A stretch of 5,072 bases of DNA from UMGS1649 sp045637095 (GCA_045637095.1 JAZTYX010000069.1:1-5072); one strand, 5' to 3'. Numbered from the stretch's first letter, positions 1-4,258 are shown. The notes: generated by a model from the letters alone, not told the origin. A program made the numbers and translations.

Positions 1-231
1 TCTTTGTTCTTCCAATTCCTCTTCTGAAAACTCGTCATCAAGTGGTTCCGCTTCTTCAAGGTATTCGTAGCCTCTTAACATTGCTGCTTTAGCTAATTTT
101 TGGTATAAATCGTTTAATGCATCCATACAATACGGCATAGCGTCAAAGAAATTTGTTTGTTCGTTCTTATCAAATGCTACAGATGCTCTAGCTTCGTTTG
201 TTTTCTCATCATATTTTATAACTATTTTCAT
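1..231 (-). CDS. Partial small acidic-tailed phage protein (C-terminus beyond window)
   Basis: I do not recognise this protein. The frame opens at ATG 231 behind AGGAGAGG, with the stop of the upstream gene (TAA) only 1 nt before it, and runs 77 codons without a stop to the window edge, so the C-terminus is missing. The visible part begins MKIVIKYDEKTNEARASVAF, which looks like two beta strands joined by a charged turn. Then comes a helical stretch (roughly residues 24-56, with FFDAMPYCMDALNDLYQKLA) and a strongly acidic tail rich in Glu and Asp. It has no membrane segment, unlike the run of genes upstream of it. It is probably a soluble accessory protein translationally coupled to the preceding microprotein. 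The frame is well supported by its SD site and coupling; the function is unknown. Confidence 0.8.
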   Translation of the reverse strand, partial: MKIVIKYDEKTNEARASVAFDKNEQTNFFDAMPYCMDALNDLYQKLAKAAMLRGYEYLEEAEPLDDEFSEEELEEQR

Positions 232-232
232 A

Positions 233-346
233 TTAACCTCTCCTTTTATACTTTCTTATTTGAATTCTAATCGTATCCTCGATAAATATCAATGCTATTA
301 ACCCTAAGATGATACTCGATATAGCTATCTTTACAAGGTTTAACAT
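233..346 (-). CDS. 37-aa single-pass membrane microprotein with basic tail
   Basis: This is a 37-residue frame starting MLNLVKIAISS. Residues about 6-22 form one hydrophobic helix (IAISSIILGLIALIFI). After an acidic Glu-Asp pair comes a basic, possibly amphipathic tail (IRIQIRKYKRRG). The positive tail after the helix predicts an N-out, C-in orientation with the tail on the cytoplasmic membrane face. The SD site is weak (an ACGAGAT stretch), the poorest in this cluster, so it may depend on translation of the gene 15 nt upstream. The SD site of the next gene (AGGAGAGG) lies inside its last codons, and its stop is 1 nt before the next ATG. The family is not recognised; phage holin-like, antiholin-like or membrane-effector roles are possible but unsupported. 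Confidence 0.68.
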   Translation of the reverse strand: MLNLVKIAISSIILGLIALIFIEDTIRIQIRKYKRRG

Positions 347-361
347 GATAGATCTCGTTTC

Positions 362-481
362 TTATAAGAATAGTGCTAACAATCCTAAACCAACTACCGA
401 AAGCGTGATAGCCGCAAATAATAATACCGCCGCGAAAACTAAAATATCAATTACTGCTAATGCTAATTTCCAAAATAACAT
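362..481 (-). CDS. 39-aa extremely hydrophobic membrane microprotein
   Basis: This frame encodes 39 residues beginning MLFWKLALAVIDILVF. Apart from Lys5 and Asp12 the whole chain is uncharged and hydrophobic, ending GLGLLALFL with no polar tail. It could form one long helix or two tightly packed ones linked near the Thr-Leu-Ser at residues 26-28. The start is supported by a near-perfect AAGGAGG site seven bases before ATG, among the best SD sites in the cluster. It lies 12 nt after one membrane microprotein gene and 15 nt before another. Asp12 inside a hydrophobic helix is the only distinctive residue. I do not recognise a family. Confidence 0.75.
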   Translation of the reverse strand: MLFWKLALAVIDILVFAAVLLFAAITLSVVGLGLLALFL

Positions 482-493
482 AATAGCTCCTCC

Positions 494-607
494 TTATAAT
501 AATTCTACGAATGTAGCCAATGCTGCGAGTATACCAATCGTACCAAGCATTAATATGGTAACGCGGATTGTCAATTTGATCACATCTAATAATTCTCTCC
601 AAATCAT
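494..607 (-). CDS. 37-aa single-pass membrane microprotein
   Basis: The 37-residue product starts MIWRELLDVIKLTIRV, an amphipathic charged lead (Arg4, Glu5, Asp8, Lys11, Arg15). It is followed by a hydrophobic helix over about residues 16-33 (TILMLGTIGILAALATF) and ends ...VELL. The start is supported by the SD stretch GGGAGAACC. Together with the ATG, that stretch closely matches the SD block found before two other small genes (720-739 and 995-1014), differing at two of the first eighteen bases. It follows a frame-shifted small membrane gene by 15 nt and precedes another membrane gene by 12 nt. The function is not recognised. The positively charged N-terminal half suggests N-in topology. Confidence 0.72.
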   Translation of the reverse strand: MIWRELLDVIKLTIRVTILMLGTIGILAALATFVELL

Positions 608-622
608 TACTCTTGGTTCTCC

Positions 623-722
623 CTAAAATAATTTTATTAATACTTTTATTGCGTCACATATTATTCCTACTCCAGCGTAAATTAATAAGGCGTAAAATAA
701 TCCATCGACTATTTTTTTTCAT
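623..722 (-). pseudogene. Small membrane protein gene shifted out of frame at an A8 run
   Basis: An ATG at 722 follows a strong AGGAGG site and overlaps the previous stop by one base (TAATG). The frame runs into eight A's (712-719 on the plus strand as T's) and then gives an unconvincing 22-residue polar product ending at 654. Removing one A gives a 32-residue product starting MKKIVDGLFYALLIYAG and ending AIKVLIKLF. That is a typical small one-helix membrane protein like its neighbours, with stop TAG at 623-625. The hydrophobic frame has no ATG, GTG or TTG of its own; its only in-frame upstream codon near the SD site is a stop. So this is a one-base insertion, a phase-variable or slippage-dependent gene, or a sequencing error in the homopolymer. 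The hydrophobic pattern is seen directly; expression by slippage is conjecture. Confidence 0.6.
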
Positions 723-762
723 TATTCTTGGTCCTCCTCATTATATGGTATTTTTTCTCCAT
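720..762 (-). repeat. 43-bp direct repeat, copy 2: shared C-terminal tag plus next SD site
   Basis: This matches 995-1037 at 42 of 43 positions; the difference is at 740 versus 1015. On the minus strand it encodes the last 12 residues GEKIPYNEEDQE and stop of the 91-aa protein. The same bases supply AGGAGG and the ATG of the following gene. The single difference is synonymous (AAT versus AAC, both Asn). Confidence 0.95.
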
Positions 763-997
763 TTAACACCACAAAGTCTTCTGATTCTAAATCTTGTTTA
801 ATCATTGCTGCCATTATTTTTTCATATATTTCGTTTGCTTTCATAATATCTTCCTCCGAATATTCATAGTCTATAGTTACCATTCTTTCATTGTTTGCTT
901 CTTTTTTCTCTTTTTTATAAGTCAATACTCTTTCTACAATATCTGCTGCTAGTGCCATGCTTGATAATATTACGATAAATATAAATAAGTCTGCCAT
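722..997 (-). CDS. 91-aa membrane-anchored protein with GEKIPYNEEDQE tail
   Basis: The product has an N-terminal hydrophobic helix at about residues 3-18 (DLFIFIVILSSMALAA). A Lys-rich stretch follows (YKKEKKEANNER), then a soluble, mostly helical acidic domain containing DYEYSEEDIMKANEIYEKI, and the C-terminal tag GEKIPYNEEDQE. The basic segment just after the helix predicts an outward N-terminus with the soluble part in the cytoplasm. The start ATG overlaps the stop of the preceding gene by one base (TAATG) and uses the AGGAGG embedded in that gene's tag codons. Its own tag codons provide the SD site for the gene after it. Its 12-residue tail is identical to that of the 61-aa protein upstream, while the remaining sequences differ. 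No known family is recognised. Confidence 0.82.
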   Translation of the reverse strand: MADLFIFIVILSSMALAADIVERVLTYKKEKKEANNERMVTIDYEYSEEDIMKANEIYEKIMAAMIKQDLESEDFVVLNGEKIPYNEEDQE

Positions 998-1037
998 TAT
1001 TCTTGGTCCTCCTCGTTATATGGTATTTTTTCTCCAT
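995..1037 (-). repeat. 43-bp direct repeat, copy 1: shared C-terminal tag plus next SD site
   Basis: This is the partner of 720-762, 275 bp away, with one synonymous mismatch. It covers the last 12 codons and stop of the 61-aa membrane protein and the SD site plus ATG of the 91-aa protein. The match stops abruptly on both sides, as expected of a duplicated module joined to otherwise unlike sequence. Confidence 0.95.
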
Positions 1038-1182
1038 CTTTAGTTATTATATATTCTTGTTCATCTAGTTCTTCTATATCTTTCATTATTATATAACCCA
1101 TTACAAGTGCTGATACGTATGCGCAAATTGCTATCATTCCTGTTGCTAAACCTGCTAATAATATATTATTTAATAAAGTCAT
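997..1182 (-). CDS. 61-aa single-pass membrane protein with GEKIPYNEEDQE tail
   Basis: A short polar lead (MTLLNN) is followed by a long hydrophobic segment at about residues 7-33 (ILLAGLATGMIAICAYVSALVMGYIIM). Next is an acidic linker (KDIEELDEQEYIITKD) and the tag GEKIPYNEEDQE. The lead has no positive charge, and the tail is strongly acidic. The ATG abuts the TAA of the preceding gene with no gap, and the SD site AAGGAG lies in that gene's last codons. The last twelve residues are identical to those of the 91-aa protein immediately downstream, which suggests a shared binding, sorting or degradation signal; this is inference. The family is not recognised. Confidence 0.82.
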   Translation of the reverse strand: MTLLNNILLAGLATGMIAICAYVSALVMGYIIMKDIEELDEQEYIITKDGEKIPYNEEDQE

Positions 1183-1359
1183 TTATAACATCTCCTTTAA
1201 TATTATCATCATTTTTTCTCTTTCTATAGTCATTTTAGCTATTCTAAATTTTATCTCGGCTTGAGTTTTAACATCATTAGTATTTTTCAAACAACATTCT
1301 TGTTCGTATATTTTATCGTTTAACATTATTATTTGAATTTCGTAATAGTTTTTACTCAT
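1183..1359 (-). CDS. 58-aa soluble helical protein
   Basis: The frame begins MSKNYYEIQIIMLNDKIYEQ, with adjacent cysteines near residue 22. It ends in a long charged helix (about residues 30-57: QAEIKFRIAKMTIEREKMM). The pattern suggests a short beta hairpin followed by a helix; there is no membrane segment. It lies inside the run of small membrane-protein genes, 16 nt after one and directly abutting the next (TAAATG), so it is probably co-translated with them. The SD site (GGGGTCGAGG) is G-rich and close to the ATG. The function is unknown. The reading frame is supported by SD site, coupling and the clean fit between neighbours. Confidence 0.72.
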   Translation of the reverse strand: MSKNYYEIQIIMLNDKIYEQECCLKNTNDVKTQAEIKFRIAKMTIEREKMMIILKEML

Positions 1360-1375
1360 AACCTCGACCCCTTTT

Positions 1376-1447
1376 TTATTTATTCATACAATTATCTATA
1401 AATACCGCTATCCAAATTAAAAACCATATAACGACTAACATTTTCAT
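1376..1447 (-). CDS. 23-aa membrane microprotein with WxxxW helix
   Basis: This very short frame encodes MKMLVVIWFLIWIAVFIDNC followed by Met-Asn-Lys. It has a basic start, a hydrophobic helix of about 15 residues with Trp8 and Trp12, and a polar end. It is supported by a GAGAGG site upstream of its ATG and by sitting in the natural gap between two other genes (19 nt after one, 16 nt before the next). Its Trp-x3-Trp arrangement resembles that of the 44-aa protein just upstream (IIWIIIW), so the two may be related. Its short length means the call rests on SD site, position and composition. Confidence 0.6.
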   Translation of the reverse strand: MKMLVVIWFLIWIAVFIDNCMNK

Positions 1448-1466
1448 TATCTTCTACCTCTCTTTT

Positions 1467-1601
1467 TTATATCATAAGCCATGTTACAATATTAGAGACA
1501 CATAATAGAGTGTAAACCCATAATGGTATATCAACTGTGCACGCCAATGCTATGAAGAAAGACCAAATTATAATCCATATTATACATACGATTGTACCCA
1601 T
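1467..1601 (-). CDS. 44-aa two-helix membrane protein
   Basis: The chosen start is the ATG at 1601 (MGTIVCIIWIII), not an in-frame ATG 22 codons upstream. The internal ATG has a GAGAGG site at proper distance and overlaps the stop of the preceding gene by one base (TAATG); the longer form would overlap that gene by 67 bases and begin with a non-natural Lys run. Residues about 3-22 and 25-44 are hydrophobic, separated by a short polar Thr-Val-Asp-Ile-Pro turn, giving a hairpin of two membrane helices. It has four Trp and three Cys residues, unusual in so small a protein. Two-helix small proteins occur among phage holins, but no holin family is recognised here and no endolysin lies beside it. 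Confidence 0.75.
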   Translation of the reverse strand: MGTIVCIIWIIIWSFFIALACTVDIPLWVYTLLCVSNIVTWLMI

Positions 1602-1786
1602 TATCTCACACCTCTCTTTTTGTTTCTTCTTTTTCTTAAGAAACCTACTGCAGGTACAATATACCAAAGGCCGCCTGTAGCAGCCCCTAGTATGAAGTGT
1701 CTGAATCCTTTATCTAATTTGTCTTGTGCTTTCTCTGGTAATTTACTACTTCCAACTCTTAATAATTCTTCAAATAATGTTCTCAT
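1601..1786 (-). CDS. 61-aa protein with one membrane helix and very basic C-terminus
   Basis: The N-terminal half is amphipathic and charged (MRTLFEELLRVGSSKLPEKA, then QDKLDKGFRHF). A glycine-rich hydrophobic segment spans about residues 31-49 (FILGAATGGLWYIVPAVGFL). It is followed by RKRRNKKRGVR, eight basic residues out of eleven. The basic tail predicts a cytoplasmic C-terminus and possibly contact with nucleic acid or lipid headgroups. The ATG follows AGGAGG by a few bases, and the SD site overlaps the stop of the sigma-like gene 11 nt upstream, suggesting translational coupling. The stop overlaps the next ATG (TAATG). The family is not recognised. Confidence 0.8.
   Translation of the reverse strand: MRTLFEELLRVGSSKLPEKAQDKLDKGFRHFILGAATGGLWYIVPAVGFLRKRRNKKRGVR
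1609..1617 (-). promoter_or_regulatory. SD site choosing the internal start of the 44-aa gene
   Basis: On the minus strand this reads AGAGAGGTG, placed before the ATG at 1601. It lies within the basic C-terminal codons of the preceding gene and favours the short 44-aa product over a 66-aa extension. Confidence 0.6.
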
Positions 1787-1797
1787 AACTACGCCTC

Positions 1798-2526
1798 CTA
1801 TATATAATAACCTTCACTTTCTAATATCGTTTTTATTCTAGGTAAATATCTAGATGTTATATTACTTACGTTTGATTGTAAAGTATCGCATAATCTTGCC
1901 ACGTCTGCTTTAGTTGCGTCTGGATTCTTTATTTTACATTCGATATAAGTTGTTATGATTTTTTTAGCATTTATTATTTTGTTTCCTCTAACGCCACTCA
2001 TCTCAAATGCTTTATCTATAGCTCTATATATTGTTTTTAATGTGTCGTTATATACAACATCTTCTTCTATATTTATAGTTGGGTCAGGCATAGCTCCTAG
2101 AATATCTTGGTAATCTCCATTATCCATAGTACTCATATCTTCAAGATGCGCTATATTGCTATGGAATTCTCTGAACTCTTTTTGTAAGTGTTTATGCCCA
2201 CAAGTATAAGTTCCGTAGTATGATCTCATTATTTGTGATTTGATTGCGAATTTATAATATGCTATGAAAGATGAATTCTCTTTATCGGGTTTAACGTATT
2301 TTAAAGTGTTTAAGAACGCCAAGCTGATCTCGGCGTCCAAATCTTCTAGTGGTATCATGTCTGTATATTTATAAGCCTCTTTTAACATTAAAGGATAACA
2401 TAATCTGAATAGTTTCTCTACGTTTTCTTCTTTATTTACGTCATTTTGTATTTGTCTCACTAGATCTAAACTAAACTCGTTAAATTTTCTTCCTTTAGGT
2501 ATTTGATAAACAGGTATTTTATACAT
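1798..2526 (-). CDS. Sigma-factor-like transcription regulator
   Basis: The 242-aa product resembles a divergent sigma-70 family factor. Residues about 36-80 form helices like region 2.1-2.2 (EKLFRLCYPLMLKEAYKY, then IPLEDLDAEISLAFLNTLKY). About 85-104 matches the aromatic and basic pattern of regions 2.3-2.4, which bind the -10 element (SSFIAYYKFAIKSQIMRSYY). A variable linker with an acidic loop near 130-157 follows. Residues about 204-236 (ATKADVARLCDTLQSNVSNI, then TSRYLPRIKTIL) look like the region 4 helix-turn-helix. I infer that it directs host RNA polymerase to phage promoters; sequence cannot show which ones. A role as another DNA-binding regulator with two helical domains is possible. 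It starts at ATG 2526 behind GGGGGATT, 23 nt after the ThyX-like gene. Confidence 0.72.
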   Translation of the reverse strand: MYKIPVYQIPKGRKFNEFSLDLVRQIQNDVNKEENVEKLFRLCYPLMLKEAYKYTDMIPLEDLDAEISLAFLNTLKYVKPDKENSSFIAYYKFAIKSQIMRSYYGTYTCGHKHLQKEFREFHSNIAHLEDMSTMDNGDYQDILGAMPDPTINIEEDVVYNDTLKTIYRAIDKAFEMSGVRGNKIINAKKIITTYIECKIKNPDATKADVARLCDTLQSNVSNITSRYLPRIKTILESEGYYI

Positions 2527-2549
2527 ACATAATCCCCCTTAAATATAAT

Positions 2550-3299
2550 TTATTTTAATACTAATTCATCAACGCCTGGTAAGCCTTTCATCCAGTCAGT
2601 GATATAGTGCCATTCTTGCATTTTATGATTCTCTCTTTGGTTGATTATAGATTTAAGTTGTAGATAGTTAGTTGTTATTCTTGCTGTTAACATAAAGCCG
2701 CAAGGACAGTTAGCAATTATCATTCTGAATAAATGTTCTTTACAGAATTCTATTTCATCGCCATTTCTTAATTTGATAGTTGGTTCCCAGTTTTCATCCG
2801 GCTCAACCTTTCTTAATTTACAATCTTCTTCATAGTTTTTCTTAAACATTTTTTGATACCATTCAAAGTTGTTGTATTGTTCTATATATTTTTTAAGATT
2901 TACTATAGCTTCTTCTGATACATATCTATTACACATTTTATCGACGTCGAATTTTAATATCATGTGCATTTTACTTTGGCTGCTCACATAATCTCTAAAG
3001 TGATATCTATCCATTTGTCTCCAAATATACTCAGGACATTGTAAATCGAATTGTAATGTGATTCCTTTTAAGAAGCAGTCGTGTCCTGATCCTGGTTTAG
3101 CTTTCCCTAATTTTCCAGCTACTTCAAACATTTTATCAGTGAATTCGAATTCGTCCATATCTTCACAATAGTTTACTGCCATAGGATATCTACTTGCTAT
3201 TAAGCTGTCTCTTAATCCATAAACCTTAGCGTTAGCGATTCTTACTATACCTTCAACGTTCATTCCTTGTACTTCCATAGCGTTTACATAATATAACAT
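2550..3299 (-). CDS. ThyX-like (flavin-dependent thymidylate synthase superfamily) phage protein
   Basis: The 249-aa product resembles ThyX, which methylates dUMP to dTMP with FAD, NADPH and methylene-tetrahydrofolate. The family features I see are PGSGHDCFLKGI (69-80), then WRQMDRYHFRDYVSSQSKMH (93-112) where ThyX carries its RHRx7S-type motif, and a C-terminal stretch NYLQLKSIINQRENHKMQEW (211-230) resembling the ThyX helix with its dUMP-binding Arg and following His/Gln-Trp. The RHR signature is not intact here (R98-Y-H100-F-R102), so activity is uncertain; many phage members of this branch are annotated only as hypothetical. An insertion of about 60 residues (about 140-195) separates the two motifs, and there is a Cys-Pro-Cys-Gly at 198-201. 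I chose ATG 3299, not TTG 3305, because AGGAGAGG is six bases before the ATG but touches the TTG. Confidence 0.7.
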   Translation of the reverse strand: MLYYVNAMEVQGMNVEGIVRIANAKVYGLRDSLIASRYPMAVNYCEDMDEFEFTDKMFEVAGKLGKAKPGSGHDCFLKGITLQFDLQCPEYIWRQMDRYHFRDYVSSQSKMHMILKFDVDKMCNRYVSEEAIVNLKKYIEQYNNFEWYQKMFKKNYEEDCKLRKVEPDENWEPTIKLRNGDEIEFCKEHLFRMIIANCPCGFMLTARITTNYLQLKSIINQRENHKMQEWHYITDWMKGLPGVDELVLK

Positions 3300-3305
3300 A
3301 CTCAA

Positions 3306-3313
3306 CCTCTCCT
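3306..3313 (-). promoter_or_regulatory. SD site setting the start of the ThyX-like gene
   Basis: The minus strand reads AGGAGAGG, followed by TTGAGT and then ATG at 3299. The six-base spacing selects ATG; the alternative TTG directly abuts the site and would add only two residues. Confidence 0.7.
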
Positions 3314-3323
3314 TTTTAATATA

Positions 3324-3578
3324 TTATAATTTTAATTCTATACATTTATTTTCGAATTTCTTATAAGCGTCTAGATAAGCTTCGTGTTTATCTCCGTCGT
3401 ATGTTACTTCATAATACATACCATCAGGTAAAGTCGTACTTAAAAGTGCTTTCCAGTTCTGTAAAGTTTTACAAAACCATACTACATATACATCGTTCAT
3501 TCCTATTTGTATATTATCAGATTTGTCTAGATGGTCATTAGCATAATCCATAACTATTTTTCTTGCTAATTCTTGCAT
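3324..3578 (-). CDS. DUF6275-like small phage protein
   Basis: The 84-aa soluble product has the hallmarks of a small phage family I associate with DUF6275. It has an N-terminal helix (LARKIVMDYANDHLDKSD), then DVYVVWFCKTLQNWKALLST, TLPDGMYYEVTYDGDK and AYLDAYKKFENKCIEL. The central VYVVWxxKTLQN and DGMYYEVTY strands are the most recognisable parts. It is full length for such proteins. No catalytic motif is evident and the biochemical role is unknown; the family is common in phages of Firmicutes. ATG 3578 lies seven bases after AGGAGG; a nearer ATG at 3583 reads into a stop after five codons. The gene follows its neighbour by 11 nt and precedes the ThyX-like gene by 24 nt. The family name is from memory of the motif. 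Confidence 0.75.
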   Translation of the reverse strand: MQELARKIVMDYANDHLDKSDNIQIGMNDVYVVWFCKTLQNWKALLSTTLPDGMYYEVTYDGDKHEAYLDAYKKFENKCIELKL

Positions 3579-3589
3579 ATCATTTCCTC

Positions 3590-3925
3590 CTAATAAGTTT
3601 TATATCTATTATCAAATTTTTTACCAGTAACTCTAGCTACTTCAGCGGCATGTCTAGCATTTAAATATCTATCGTTAGTTAAGCCTTTTTGAGGGTCGTC
3701 CAAATAGTAATTTAAGTCTAAGTTTTCTTTGTAGTATTGTTCTTGTTCTTGTATAGTTAATCTTGTAAAGTAGTCGTAAGTTATTTTTTCATAATCTTCT
3801 TTAGTGTTGTTATAGTATATTGTTTCATCATTATCGTATTTGATTTCGTCATCTTTATCCTTTAATGCTGAACAAGCTATAAATCCACCCATTATTAAAG
3901 CTAAATATCCTAGACTACTTAACAT
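3590..3925 (-). CDS. 111-aa membrane-anchored protein with Asp/Tyr-rich domain
   Basis: The N-terminus MLSSLGYLALIMGGFIACSA is hydrophobic to about residue 20 and is probably a membrane anchor. A highly charged region rich in Asp, Lys and Tyr follows (DKDDEIKYDNDETIYYNNTK). Residues about 50-75 appear helical (YFTRLTIQEQEQYYKENLDL), and the C-terminus carries GLTNDRYLNARHAAEVARVT and then a basic KKFDNRYKTY end. The Cys at 18 lies where a lipobox cysteine could be, but the residue at -3 is Phe and there are no positive residues before the helix, so lipidation is doubtful. ATG 3925 lies 2 nt after the previous stop and uses a GAGGAGG site in that gene's final Glu codons. No family is recognised. 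Confidence 0.82.
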   Translation of the reverse strand: MLSSLGYLALIMGGFIACSALKDKDDEIKYDNDETIYYNNTKEDYEKITYDYFTRLTIQEQEQYYKENLDLNYYLDDPQKGLTNDRYLNARHAAEVARVTGKKFDNRYKTY

Positions 3926-3927
3926 AA

Positions 3928-4104
3928 TTATTCCTCCTCATCATTTTCTATTTTTAATAATTCTTTTATATACTCTAATTTACAATCCTCGGCGTCATTG
4001 AATCTACAGTTGACGCATGAGTTTTTATTACAGAATATGGTGAATACCTTGTTGATATCAGCCACCAGTTCTCTTTCTGTTTTTGTTTTTCTTCTTATAG
4101 CCAT
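3928..4104 (-). CDS. 58-aa four-cysteine (zinc-knuckle-like) phage protein
   Basis: The product begins MAIRRKTKTERELVADINKV, a basic then helical lead. Four cysteines follow, spaced C-x4-C-x2-C-x7-C (Cys25, Cys30, Cys33, Cys41 in FCNKNSCVNCRF then NDAEDCKL), then a helix and an acidic EIENDEEE-type tail (KIENDEEE). Small phage proteins with a similar Cys pattern are widespread in Firmicute phages; zinc or another metal could be bound, but this is inference. The ATG at 4104 follows an A-run and GGGGG instead of a classic AGGAGG. It is the first gene after the 205-bp structured gap, only 35 nt from it, so any leader RNA there would precede this gene. Its final Glu codons form the SD site of the next gene. 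Confidence 0.78.
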   Translation of the reverse strand: MAIRRKTKTERELVADINKVFTIFCNKNSCVNCRFNDAEDCKLEYIKELLKIENDEEE

Positions 4105-4158
4105 TTGAATCCCCCTTTTTTAATTTTTGAAAAGCGAAGAGAAGATGCGTACCGATGA

Positions 4159-4200
4159 CCGAATCAACCTCCTATTTCACCAGTGTCTATTCACCACAAA
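4159..4200 (-). repeat. 42-bp perfect direct repeat, copy B
   Basis: It is identical to 4217-4258 over all 42 bases. It contains CCTCCT on the plus strand at 4168-4173 (AGGAGG on the minus strand) and two near-identical sub-repeats of TGGTGAA(A)TAG on the minus strand. The 16 bp between copies hold one strand of each arm's stem. Confidence 0.97.
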
Positions 4201-4216
4201 TCCTGTACGCTCTACG

Positions 4217-4258
4217 CCGAATCAACCTCCTATTTCACCAGTGTCTATTCACCACAAA
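4217..4258 (-). repeat. 42-bp perfect direct repeat, copy A
   Basis: It is identical to 4159-4200 and lies first in the direction of transcription. It is enclosed by the CTACG/CGTAG inverted repeat. AGGAGG lies at 4226-4231 on the minus strand with no ATG at a usable distance after it. Confidence 0.97.

Noticed and set aside
309..801. Plus-strand open frames at 309-626 and 613-801
   Set aside because: They lie antisense to small genes that have SD sites and coupling; they have no SD sites themselves and have low-complexity Asn/Ile/Leu-rich composition.
1620..1841. Plus-strand open frame
   Set aside because: Antisense shadow of the 61-aa membrane protein and the end of the sigma-like gene; no SD site.
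3866..3925. Lipoprotein signal in the 111-aa protein
   Set aside because: Phe at -3 of the Cys and no basic residues before the helix; a plain membrane anchor fits better.
4159..4258. CRISPR array
   Set aside because: Only two repeats, a 16-bp interval far shorter than a spacer, no cas genes, and the interval bases belong to inverted repeats flanking each copy.
4159..4258. Protein-coding tandem repeats
   Set aside because: The period of 58 is not a multiple of three, and no continuous frame with an SD site crosses the element.
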